DNA of 6,460 nucleotides from Synergistaceae bacterium (GTDB taxonomy: Bacteria; Synergistota; Synergistia; Synergistales; Synergistaceae), in the NCBI GenBank assembly GCA_031273585.1, contig JAISRP010000058.1, positions 1 through 6,460 on the forward strand. Direction: 5' to 3'. The notes under the pieces are model-generated. The model made no database searches. It saw nothing but the letters and a program-made list of their open reading frames with translations, and was not told where the DNA came from. The position numbers and the translations under genes are program-made. Positions 1-5,805 of this stretch are shown here, one piece after another (position 1 is the first letter of the stretch; every line of letters begins with the position of its first letter).

Positions 1-1
1 C

Positions 2-44
2 ACCGACGTCCTTATGCCGTTCCCTGCTCGTCCCCTACGTCGGT
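2..44. repeat. 8-bp inverted repeat downstream of the Rpn-like gene
   Basis: ACCGACGT at 2-9 is the exact reverse complement of ACGTCGGT at 37-44, with 27 nt between. It begins 4 nt past the stop codon of the leftward nuclease gene, so it could form a 3' hairpin. No T-run follows on the minus strand, so it is not a convincing intrinsic terminator, and chance is possible. Confidence 0.3.
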
Positions 45-47
45 CGC

Positions 48-935
48 TTACAGATCGGCGAGCGTCCGTATCTCGTCCAATGACAGGCCGGAGGACTTGG
101 CTATGACCTCAGGGGGAAACCCTTCGGCAAGGAGGTTTCTTGCCATCTCAAGCTTTCCCCTCGTCTCGCCTTCTGCGATTCCCTCAAGCCTTCCTCTTGC
201 CTCGCCCCTTGCTTCACCTCTTGCCTCTGCGGCCTCTCGTCTTGCCATCTCGTCCATCAGATAGAGTTCCCTCGCCTCGTACAGCATACGGGTGCGTTCG
301 TCGGCGCTGAGCTGTTTTAGCCTGCCCACCGCCATCTCCATCTCGGGGGTCTTCGCAGCGATCATATCGATCTCCTCCTCCCTCTCCGACCGGATCAGCC
401 GGAGCCAGTTCAGCAGTTCGTCCTCCCTCTCGTCGGCGCCGGGCGCCTCCGGCAGCTTGCGCAACTCTAACGTGTGAATCTCCATCGCATCCGTCAGCAG
501 AACCCGCTTCTCCGGGTCGTACAGCCTGAATATGTGGTGGTAGAACCCGTCCGCGTCAATCATATCATAATCGGCTATTACAATCGTAATGACCTTCTCT
601 ATCTTCGCGTAGCTCTCGCCCGGGGCGATCTGCCTCGACAGATTGCGGCCCGTGGAGAACGCGACCCTCTCGGCCATGAACGGCGTCTCGCGCACCTGAA
701 CCTCGACGGAGATCAATTTTTTGTCCTTCAGCTGAATCCGCACGTCCAAGATGCCGAGCTTGTCCTCCGGCGAGTCGCGTTCGAGATGAGGGTCGATTAT
801 CTGCAGGTCCTCGTACTCATCGGCGGGGATGTCGAGCGCCGCCGTGAGGAAGGCCCTTATTATCTGTACGTATCTGTGATCGCCGAAAGTCAGTTTGAAG
901 ATCAGGTCGTTCTTTAGCGGCAGTAAACGCGCCAT
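48..935 (-). CDS. Rpn family recombination-promoting nuclease / PD-(D/E)XK nuclease family putative transposase
   Basis: This 295-aa cytoplasmic protein is a likely PD-(D/E)XK endonuclease of the Rpn (transposase_31-like) group. E. coli members such as RpnA stimulate RecA-independent recombination and cut DNA. The N-terminus (about residues 5-30, LKNDLIFKLTFGD) is typical of the family's opening. The nuclease core follows: D64 in GILDVRIQL, then E78 and Q80 in SVEVQV, which form the D...ExQ variant of the active site. A charged helical region follows (about 165-235), then a low-complexity stretch with three EARG units (237-248), and a C-terminal EVIAKSSGLSLDEIRTL motif (276-292) that family members often carry. 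The ATG at 935 is the only reasonable start; the protein begins with the family motif almost at once. A G9 tract lies 9-17 nt upstream, where a ribosome site would be. The gene is transcribed away from the rest of the window and is probably an unrelated mobile or multicopy gene. Family assignment is strong; an active role in vivo is inference. Confidence 0.88.
   Translation of the reverse strand: MARLLPLKNDLIFKLTFGDHRYVQIIRAFLTAALDIPADEYEDLQIIDPHLERDSPEDKLGILDVRIQLKDKKLISVEVQVRETPFMAERVAFSTGRNLSRQIAPGESYAKIEKVITIVIADYDMIDADGFYHHIFRLYDPEKRVLLTDAMEIHTLELRKLPEAPGADEREDELLNWLRLIRSEREEEIDMIAAKTPEMEMAVGRLKQLSADERTRMLYEARELYLMDEMARREAAEARGEARGEARGRLEGIAEGETRGKLEMARNLLAEGFPPEVIAKSSGLSLDEIRTLADL
192..227 (-). 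repeat. 12-bp x3 coding minisatellite (EARG repeats)
   Basis: Three consecutive 12-bp units encode Glu-Ala-Arg-Gly three times (residues 237-248 of the nuclease). The units differ at a few third-codon and Arg-codon positions. Because the unit is a multiple of 3, gain or loss of copies would change linker length without breaking the frame. Confidence 0.8.
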
Positions 936-943
936 GTGGGGCG

Positions 944-952
944 CCCCCCCCC
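944..952 (-). repeat. G9 homopolymer (minus strand) ahead of the nuclease start codon
   Basis: Nine consecutive C on the plus strand, read as nine G on the coding strand, lie 9 to 17 nt upstream of the ATG at 935. The tract adjoins a self-complementary GGGGCGCCCC (938-947). This position overlaps the expected leader and ribosome site, so slippage here could alter expression. That effect is inferred. Confidence 0.75.
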
Positions 953-956
953 GCGC

Positions 957-985
957 ATTATCGCCAAAAAAAATTAATCAATCGT
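957..985 (-). promoter_or_regulatory. possible weak sigma70 promoter of the nuclease gene
   Basis: On the minus strand GATAAT (957-962) resembles a -10 box. At 17-bp spacing the -35 position (980-985) reads ACGATT, a poor match. Transcription would start near 950, inside or beside the G tract, leaving a very short leader. The -35 is weak, so this is a tentative call. Confidence 0.25.
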
Positions 986-1196
986 CGTTTAAATGCGATT
1001 GAATCGCATTTTTGCCCCGGGCGCCACAGGTGAAATTCTCGTTTTTAACAATAGCTGCTGTAGTATCCGCATCGCGATCTAAAATAAATTTTCGATGACC
1101 CGCGTTCATGTCAGCACGTGAAATATTGGCATTTATCCTCGGCGCTCCGTTTTGTGTATTGACAATTTTTTGTCGATTACCTAAAATTTCCTCCAT
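978..1196 (-). CDS. doubtful small hypothetical ORF (72 aa)
   Basis: A 72-aa reading frame lies on the minus strand. I do not recognise the product. For it: about 74% of its codons begin with a purine (53 of 72 by hand count), a coding-like bias, and the translation is not low-complexity. Against it: there is no Shine-Dalgarno sequence before the ATG at 1196 (a GGAGG lies just inside the frame instead). It also spans the promoter of the divergent regulator, and a frame this long can arise by chance in AT-rich DNA. Its codons (AAT, ATT, TTA, CAA) differ from the GC-ending codons of the neighbours, so if real it may be a foreign remnant. Its last codons overlap the palindrome at 991-1011. Confidence 0.2.
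   Translation of the reverse strand: MEEILGNRQKIVNTQNGAPRINANISRADMNAGHRKFILDRDADTTAAIVKNENFTCGARGKNAIQSHLNDD
991..1011. repeat. 21-bp perfect palindrome (10-bp arms, 1-bp centre)
   Basis: AAATGCGATT (991-1000) and AATCGCATTT (1002-1011) are exact reverse complements around a single central G. The form suits a dimeric regulator's operator. As RNA it would form a 9-bp hairpin whose plus-strand copy runs into a T5 run (1009-1013). It lies 56 to 76 nt upstream of the nuclease ATG. Either an operator or a weak terminator is possible. Confidence 0.5.
1159..1187 (+). promoter_or_regulatory. sigma70-type promoter for the regulator and downstream redox genes
   Basis: A perfect TTGACA -35 box (1159-1164) is followed after exactly 17 bp by TAAAAT (1182-1187), five of six matches to the -10 consensus. 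Transcription would begin near 1194, about 50 nt before the regulator start. A small inverted repeat, GACAA (1161-1165) with TTGTC (1170-1174), overlaps the -35 box and spacer and could be an operator. A second AT-rich hexamer, TATATT (1207-1212), has no good -35. Confidence 0.65.
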
Positions 1197-1233
1197 ACTA
1201 AAATCGTATATTACAGTAACTTAGGATGACGAC

Positions 1234-1239
1234 GGGGGG
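1234..1239 (+). promoter_or_regulatory. ribosome binding site of the DauR-like regulator
   Basis: A GGGGGG run ends 6 nt before the ATG at 1246. It is the only purine-rich site in the leader at suitable distance and favours 1246 over the internal ATG at 1273, which has only a weak upstream site. Confidence 0.5.
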
Positions 1240-1245
1240 TATGGT

Positions 1246-1977
1246 ATGGACGCCAGGGACGCGGATGTCGGGATGAATCCTAAACTTGCGCCGTTCGTTC
1301 AGATCGTGAACGGGATGGCCTCCATACTCGGGGAGGACTGCGAGATCCTGCTGCACGACGTCAGCCGGTTCGAGAGCTCCATCGTCGCATGTGCCAACGG
1401 GCACATCACGGGGCGCGCTGTCGGCTCCCCCATGAGCGTCTTCGGGGTCGAGCTCGTCAACTCCGACGAATTTTCAAAGCACGGCGACGTCTACACGTAC
1501 ATGGCCCGGGTCAACAACGAGAAGCTGATCAAGTGCGGCGTGATACCCCTCCGGGACGAGCAGCGGAGGATAATCGGGCTCATGTGCCTGCACTTCGACA
1601 CGACGAAGGCAGCTATTGCCAGGAAGCTGTTGGACAGGCTGTTCACTGTGGATAACTCGTCAGGCGGCGAGCCTGTCAACGAGTTCTTCGGGCTGGAGAT
1701 CGGGGACGTCTTCAAAAACACGTTCGACGAGGCGGTAAAACCCCTCGGCAAAGCGCCGCGAAACATGTCCAGGGGCGAGAAGGTGGGCGTGGTCGGCAGC
1801 CTCATCGACAGGGGATTTTTCATGATGAAGGGCGCGGTGGAATACGTCGCCGGAGAGATGGGCAACAGCAAGTTCACCGTTTATGCCTACATGAGGGAGG
1901 CGCGGGGGGCGGAGGACGGGAGCGCCGCGCGTCCCGCCAGGGGCGGACGAAAGAGGGGTGGCAAGGGTGCGAAGTGA
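1246..1977 (+). CDS. YheO/DauR-type PAS and helix-turn-helix transcriptional regulator
   Basis: This 243-aa cytoplasmic DNA-binding regulator has two recognisable parts. Residues about 12-125 form the YheO-like PAS sensor, opening KLAPFVQIVNGMASILG and including GRAVGSPMS and CGVIPLRDEQRRIIGLMCLHFD, the usual core strand pattern. Residues about 178-217 form the DauR-like HTH, with DRGFFMMKGAVEYVAGEMG and then SKFTVYAYMRE, where the TVY.Y element is the recognition-helix signature. A basic Gly/Arg/Lys-rich tail follows (about 222-243). The best-studied relative, DauR of Pseudomonas aeruginosa, represses the dauBAR operon for D-arginine catabolism, which includes an FAD-dependent D-arginine dehydrogenase. 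Here the gene sits 21 nt or 51 nt (depending on start choice) upstream of flavoprotein dehydrogenase genes of the DAO/HcnC class, so it probably senses an amino acid or derivative that they oxidise. Domain assignment is firm; ligand and sign of control are inference. Confidence 0.88.
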   Translation: MDARDADVGMNPKLAPFVQIVNGMASILGEDCEILLHDVSRFESSIVACANGHITGRAVGSPMSVFGVELVNSDEFSKHGDVYTYMARVNNEKLIKCGVIPLRDEQRRIIGLMCLHFDTTKAAIARKLLDRLFTVDNSSGGEPVNEFFGLEIGDVFKNTFDEAVKPLGKAPRNMSRGEKVGVVGSLIDRGFFMMKGAVEYVAGEMGNSKFTVYAYMREARGAEDGSAARPARGGRKRGGKGAK

Positions 1978-1998
1978 CGAATCTCACTGTCAGATGAC

Positions 1999-3132
1999 AT
2001 GCGCCTCGCCCGGCTCCGGGCTCGGGTCATGAGGGAGATCGAGACCGACATCATAGTGGTGGGGGGAGGCCCCGCCGGGCTGTGCGCCGCCTCCGAGGCC
2101 GCCTCCGCCGGCGCTGGGGTCACGGTCGTCGAGAGCGACCTGCACCTGGGCGGCCAGCTCGTCAAACAGACTCACAAATTTTTCGGCAGCAGGGAGGAGT
2201 TCTCCGGCATCAGGGGGTACAGGATTGCCGACCTCCTGCTGGGCGAGATAAAGGAGCGCGGCTCGCTCGTCGAGACCCTGACAAATACAACCGTCACCGG
2301 CTACTACCCCGAGGACCGCACGTTCACTGCCATGGAGGGGGAGGAGTCGTTCTTTCGGATAAGAGCCAGGGGGGCGGTCGTCGCGACCGGGGCCCAGGAG
2401 CGGCTGATACCGTTCCCGAACAACGACCTGCCGGGGGTTTACGGCGCGGGCGCGGTGCAGACCCTCATGAACGTCTACGGCGTGACGCCGGGCAGGGACG
2501 TCCTCATGATAGGCGCGGGCAACATCGGGCTCATCGTGAGCTACCAGCTCATGCAGGCGGGCGTCAGGGTCGTCTCAGTCGTCGAGGCCTCGTCCAGGAT
2601 CGGGGGGTACTGGGTCCACGCCGCCAAGATCCGCAGGCTCGGCGTGCCGATACTGCTCGGGCACTCCATCAAGGAGGCCCTTGGCCGTGATGTCGTCGAG
2701 GGCGCGGTCATAATGGAGCTGGACGAAAAATTCGCCCCGACCGGGGCGGAGTTCCGGGTGGACTGCGACGTGATATGCCTGGCCGTCGGGCTTACGCCGA
2801 CGAACGAGATACTCTCCCAGGCCGGCTGCAGGATGAGATACGTGCCGCAGCTCTGCGGCTTCGTGGCGGAGCGCGACCGAACGATGCGGACGTCGAACCC
2901 CGCCTTCTGGTCGGCCGGCGACGCGACGGGCATCGAGGAGGCGAGCGCCGCGATGGTCGAGGGGCGCATAGCGGGCCTCTGCGCGGCACGCAGCCTCGGG
3001 TTCCCCGCCAGGATGGAAAAATTCGACGAATACTGGGCCAGGCTCGACCGCCTGCGAGGCGGCGAGGTCGGGGGCAGGATCCGCGCCGGAATCAGCGCCG
3101 TCACGATGGAGCAGGTCCATGACGCATTGTAA
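1999..3132 (+). CDS. FAD/NAD(P)-binding oxidoreductase, HcnB/OoxA-like alpha subunit of an amino acid or opine dehydrogenase
   Basis: This 377-aa flavoprotein has two dinucleotide-binding folds. The first is VVGGGPAG (residues 20-27) with Glu45 at the end of the second strand, typical for FAD, followed by GGQLVKQTHKFFG. The second is MIGAGNIG (170-177), for NAD(P) or a second cofactor. The C-terminal FAD motif WSAGDATGIEEASAAMVEG begins near residue 304. The set matches the alpha subunits of hydrogen cyanide synthase (HcnB), octopine/nopaline oxidase (OoxA/NoxA) and D-hydroxyproline dehydrogenase. Those relatives are usually about 460 aa and end in a BFD [2Fe-2S] domain. Here the protein stops before that domain, which is supplied by the next gene 15 nt downstream. 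Start choice is uncertain: the ATG at 2029 gives MREIETD directly before the FAD fold and fits homologues better, but neither site has a clear Shine-Dalgarno. The likely role is electron transfer from the DAO subunit through FAD; the substrate is unknown. Confidence 0.85.
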   Translation: MRLARLRARVMREIETDIIVVGGGPAGLCAASEAASAGAGVTVVESDLHLGGQLVKQTHKFFGSREEFSGIRGYRIADLLLGEIKERGSLVETLTNTTVTGYYPEDRTFTAMEGEESFFRIRARGAVVATGAQERLIPFPNNDLPGVYGAGAVQTLMNVYGVTPGRDVLMIGAGNIGLIVSYQLMQAGVRVVSVVEASSRIGGYWVHAAKIRRLGVPILLGHSIKEALGRDVVEGAVIMELDEKFAPTGAEFRVDCDVICLAVGLTPTNEILSQAGCRMRYVPQLCGFVAERDRTMRTSNPAFWSAGDATGIEEASAAMVEGRIAGLCAARSLGFPARMEKFDEYWARLDRLRGGEVGGRIRAGISAVTMEQVHDAL

Positions 3133-3147
3133 AGGTGGTCAGCAGAG

Positions 3148-3441
3148 ATGACCGGGATGACTTACGAGGAAAAAGTCGGAAACACCGTAATCTGCCGCTG
3201 CGAGGAGGTAACTCTGTCGGAGATAAGGGATTGGATAGGCAGGGGATACGACACCGTGACGGAGCTCAAGCACGTGATGCGCGTCTGCATGGGCCCGTGC
3301 CAGGGGCGCGGGTGCCGGGACATCATAATGAGGGAGATATCTCAAGCCGCTGGCATACCCCTCGACCGGGTTGAGGCAGGCGCGGTCCGCCCGCCGGTCA
3401 AGCCGGTAAAGACGCGCCTCCTGGCGTCCGGGGACGATTAG
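3148..3441 (+). CDS. BFD-type [2Fe-2S]-binding subunit (stand-alone HcnB C-terminal domain)
   Basis: This 97-aa protein carries the BFD-like [2Fe-2S] motif. VICRCEEVTLSEI gives Cys16-x-Cys18, and RVCMGPCQGRGC supplies Cys51 and Cys56 in the usual GPCQGR.C context. An extra cysteine, Cys47, sits where many relatives have a small residue such as Gly. The domain fills about residues 12-75 and is followed by a Pro/Val-rich tail. A good ribosome site, AAAGGTGG, ends 9 nt before the ATG at 3148 and supports it over the ATG at 3157. In HcnB/OoxA-type proteins this domain is fused to the flavoprotein C-terminus; here it is a separate cistron between the two flavoprotein genes. It most likely relays electrons within the complex. 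Its TAG stop lies 2 nt before the next start, implying coupled translation. Confidence 0.88.
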   Translation: MTGMTYEEKVGNTVICRCEEVTLSEIRDWIGRGYDTVTELKHVMRVCMGPCQGRGCRDIIMREISQAAGIPLDRVEAGAVRPPVKPVKTRLLASGDD

Positions 3442-3443
3442 CC

Positions 3444-4592
3444 GTGGAGTGGAAAAACAGGGCCGACGCGGTCATAATCGGGGGCGGCATACTCGGGATA
3501 GCAACGGCGTACTACTTGGCCAAGATGGGCATGAGGGACGTCGTGATCCTCGAGCGCGGGACGGTCTGCTGCGGATCGACCGGCCGCTGCGGCGCGGGCA
3601 TACGCGCGCAGTGGGGCACGGAGATGAACTGCCGGCTCGCCATAGCGACCATCGGCATCTTTGAACATCTGGAGGATGAGCTCGGCATGTCGATAGGGCT
3701 CAACCAGTGCGGCTACCTGCTGGTCGCGTACTCCGCGCAGGAGCTCGCGAACCTCAGGTCATACATGAAGCTCCAGAACGAGCTCGGCATAGAGTCCAGG
3801 ACCGTGTCGCTCGACGAGGCCCGTGAGATCTGCCCCGCGCTCGACGCCGGCGACGCGGAGGGCTTCACATACCATGCCCGCGACGGACACGCCGACCCGT
3901 TCCTCACCACGTACGCCTTCCTGGAGGCCGCCAAGGGGATGGGCGTCGTCTGCCACAGAAAAACCGAGTGCACCGGCATACGCATCAAATATGACGCCGC
4001 GGTCGGAGTCAGCACGTCCAAGGGGGACATCGACGCTGGCATCGTGATAAACTGCGCCGGCGGATACGCCAGTCAGGTGGCGGCAATGGCCGGAGTCGAC
4101 CTGCCCAACTGGGGCGAACGGCACGAGATAATGATAACCGAGCCGGTCGAGCCCGGGATCTGCCCGCCGATGCTGATGAGCTTCTCCGGCAACTATTACA
4201 TCCAGCAGCGGCCTCACGGCTCGATAATCTGCGGCATGAGCCCGGCAGGACACCATCACTCCGCCGAGTGCGGCACGACGTGGCAGTTCATAACGAGGAT
4301 GAGCCGCGTCCTGAACAGACTGCTGCCGGCGACGAGGGACATCAGGGTCGTTCGGCACTGGTCCGGACTGTACGACATGACCCCAGACGGCTCCCCCATC
4401 ATCGGCGAGACCGACGTGAAGAACTTCTACCACTCGACCGGCTACTCGGGACACGGCTTCATGCTGGCCCCAATAGCGGGAAAAATCCTGGCCCAGCACC
4501 TGACTGGGACACAACCCGACATAGACTTCTCCCCCCTCGACTACAGAAGATTCGCGCGCGGAGAGCTGATCACAGAACCTAATATAACGTAA
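3444..4592 (+). CDS. FAD-dependent oxidoreductase of the DAO fold, HcnC/OoxB-like beta subunit
   Basis: This 382-aa protein has the glycine oxidase/sarcosine oxidase/DadA fold and is probably the catalytic subunit that oxidises an amino or imino acid. The FAD motif IIGGGILGIATAYYLAK opens it (residues 11-27), with Glu37 in LERG contacting the ribose. GSTGRCGAGIRAQW (44-57) is the usual flavin-contact loop of the family. INCAGGYAS lies mid-protein, and the C-terminal substrate/flavin region includes WSGLYDMTPDGSPIIG and STGYSGHGFMLAPIAGK. The length is normal for HcnC, OoxB and L-proline dehydrogenase beta subunits. It starts with GTG at 3444, 2 nt after the preceding stop, with only a weak GGGGAC upstream, so translation is probably coupled. 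No signal peptide is visible; related complexes are membrane-associated or feed the respiratory chain. Which amine it oxidises (proline, hydroxyproline, D-amino acid or opine) cannot be decided from the sequence. Confidence 0.87.
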   Translation: MEWKNRADAVIIGGGILGIATAYYLAKMGMRDVVILERGTVCCGSTGRCGAGIRAQWGTEMNCRLAIATIGIFEHLEDELGMSIGLNQCGYLLVAYSAQELANLRSYMKLQNELGIESRTVSLDEAREICPALDAGDAEGFTYHARDGHADPFLTTYAFLEAAKGMGVVCHRKTECTGIRIKYDAAVGVSTSKGDIDAGIVINCAGGYASQVAAMAGVDLPNWGERHEIMITEPVEPGICPPMLMSFSGNYYIQQRPHGSIICGMSPAGHHHSAECGTTWQFITRMSRVLNRLLPATRDIRVVRHWSGLYDMTPDGSPIIGETDVKNFYHSTGYSGHGFMLAPIAGKILAQHLTGTQPDIDFSPLDYRRFARGELITEPNIT

Positions 4593-4638
4593 CGCCCGCT
4601 GGCGGCGCCCTCGGTCTTCTGTCCGCGGTTTTGTGGCT

Positions 4639-4677
4639 CTGACAGAGCGAGCGTGGACGATATTTTGGTGATATACT
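4639..4677 (+). promoter_or_regulatory. extended -10 promoter of the zinc dehydrogenase gene
   Basis: TG-A-TATACT (4669-4677) is a perfect extended -10 element (TGnTATAAT with one change). It predicts a start near 4684 and a leader of about 30 nt to the ATG at 4715. An alternative is CTGACA (4639-4644), 16 bp from TATTTT (4661-4666). Either indicates that the dehydrogenase can be transcribed separately from the redox genes upstream. The 4593-4693 gap contains no clear intrinsic terminator, so read-through is also possible. Confidence 0.5.
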
Positions 4678-4697
4678 TTTACTTACTTATTTTATGT

Positions 4698-4703
4698 GGA
4701 GGG
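4698..4703 (+). promoter_or_regulatory. ribosome binding site deciding the dehydrogenase start
   Basis: GGAGGG lies 11 nt before the ATG at 4715. It falls inside the frame if the upstream ATG at 4694 were used, and that ATG has no purine-rich site and would leave only a leader of about 10 nt from the predicted promoter. This favours 4715, with 4727 as a second option. Confidence 0.5.
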
Positions 4704-4714
4704 CGCTGGGACGA

Positions 4715-5764
4715 ATGGGCACGAAGATGAGGACTGCGGTCATGAAGGGCATCGGCAGCATGGAATTTGTGGAGCGGGACATCCCGGAGCCGGCCGAGGG
4801 GGAGGTCCTCGTCAGGATAGAGTACGTCGGGATATGCGGCAGCGATCTGCACTACTACGAGTTCGGCGCGATAGGCAATTTTGTCGTAAATCCGCCGTTC
4901 GTCCTGGGACACGAGTCGGCTGGGACGGTCGTCAAAACAGGCGGCGGCGTGACGCGCCTGAAGGCGGGCGACCGCGTGACCCTCGAGCCGGGAAAAACCT
5001 GCGGGCATTGCGAATTTTGCAGAACCGGGAGGTATAACCTCTGTCCTGACGTGATATTCTTCGCGACGCCGCCGGTCGACGGCGTGTTTCAGGAGTACGC
5101 CGTCCACCCGGAATCCCTCTGCTTCAAGCTGCCGGACAACATGGACTCGATGGAGGGCGCACTGATCGAGCCGCTGTCCGTCGGTTTTCACGCGGCCAGC
5201 CTCGGGGAGGGCAGGCCCGGGCAGACGGCCGTCGTCATGGGGGCGGGCTGCATCGGGCTCGTCAGTATGCTGGCCTTGGGGGCTCGCGGCGTCGGCAGGG
5301 TGTTCGTCGTGGACGTGGCGGCCAAACGCCTCGAACACGCCCTCCGGCTGGGGGCGACGGCTGTGATCGACGCCGCGCATCAGGACGTGGCGTCCGAGAT
5401 AGCCAGGCTGACGGAGGGCGCGGGCAGCGACATCGTGATCGAGACCGCGGGCGCCGAGGCGACGACCCGCCAGGCGATAGCCGTCGCAAAGAAGGGCTCG
5501 GTCATAGTCCTCGTCGGCTACAGCAAGTCGGGCGAGATGACCCTGCCATTGAGCGACGCATTGAACAAGGAGCTGACGTTCAAGTGCGTCTTCCGCTACA
5601 GACACGTCTACCCAGCCGCAATAGACGCGGTGGCCCTGGGCGGCCTGAGGCTGAAGGACATCGTGACGGATATCTTCGAGTTCGACGACATACAGAACGC
5701 AATGGACAGGAGCGTCGCGGATAAACAGAACATCGTAAAGGCTGTGATAAAAATCGCCGGGTGA
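4715..5764 (+). CDS. zinc-dependent medium-chain alcohol dehydrogenase, sorbitol (L-iditol/xylitol) dehydrogenase-like
   Basis: This 349-aa cytoplasmic NAD(P)-dependent dehydrogenase of the MDR superfamily probably interconverts a polyol or secondary alcohol and a ketone. Numbered from the ATG at 4715, catalytic zinc ligands are Cys41 (GICGSD), His66-Glu67 (LGHESAG) and Glu152 (LIEPLSVGFHA). Structural zinc cysteines are Cys96, 99, 102 and 110 in TCGHCEFCRTGRYNLC. The Rossmann motif GAGCIG (176-181) is followed by Asp200 in VVDV, which favours NAD over NADP. The stretch from LEPGKTCGHC to VDGVFQEY is characteristic of sorbitol and xylitol dehydrogenases, though threonine and other MDR enzymes are close. 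Starting at 4694 would add seven residues. The gene follows the flavoprotein set by 122 nt on the same strand but has its own promoter, so a shared pathway is possible and not shown. All key residues are intact. Confidence 0.88.
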   Translation: MGTKMRTAVMKGIGSMEFVERDIPEPAEGEVLVRIEYVGICGSDLHYYEFGAIGNFVVNPPFVLGHESAGTVVKTGGGVTRLKAGDRVTLEPGKTCGHCEFCRTGRYNLCPDVIFFATPPVDGVFQEYAVHPESLCFKLPDNMDSMEGALIEPLSVGFHAASLGEGRPGQTAVVMGAGCIGLVSMLALGARGVGRVFVVDVAAKRLEHALRLGATAVIDAAHQDVASEIARLTEGAGSDIVIETAGAEATTRQAIAVAKKGSVIVLVGYSKSGEMTLPLSDALNKELTFKCVFRYRHVYPAAIDAVALGGLRLKDIVTDIFEFDDIQNAMDRSVADKQNIVKAVIKIAG

Positions 5765-5805
5765 CGCCGCAGTCATCCGCGCGGTTTACATAAATATAAA
5801 GGCAG

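Larger units (their letters stand above)
936..1245. other. 310-bp AT-rich divergent intergenic region
   Basis: This stretch separates the leftward nuclease gene from the rightward regulator and is clearly richer in A/T than the coding DNA on either side. From left to right it holds a C9/G9 homopolymer (944-952), a possible minus-strand -10 box (957-962), a 21-bp perfect palindrome (991-1011), a weak minus-strand ORF (978-1196) and a near-consensus plus-strand promoter (1159-1187). No RNA gene or CRISPR was seen. Confidence 0.7.

Noticed and set aside
2082..2690. 202-codon plus-strand frame inside the alpha flavoprotein
   Set aside because: It is out of frame with the recognised FAD protein and very rich in Arg, Gly and Pro, as expected of a shifted reading of GC-rich coding DNA.
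3759..4514. 251-codon minus-strand frame opposite the DAO-fold flavoprotein
   Set aside because: It is an antisense shadow of a gene with clear FAD motifs and has no ribosome site or family resemblance.
1999..4592. Calling the set a hydrogen cyanide synthase (hcnABC)
   Set aside because: Similarity is to the broad family that also includes opine, proline and hydroxyproline dehydrogenases. The HcnA-type ferredoxin is missing and the HcnB domain is split, so the specific name is not supported.
4593..4640. Possible terminator after the beta flavoprotein gene
   Set aside because: Only short GC complementarities (such as CGCC/GGCG) are present, with no strong stem followed by a T-run.
4679..5776. 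365-codon open frame on the minus strand, opposite the zinc dehydrogenase
   Set aside because: It is an antisense shadow of a gene with intact MDR catalytic motifs. High GC at third positions leaves the opposite strand open; the translation has no recognisable domain.
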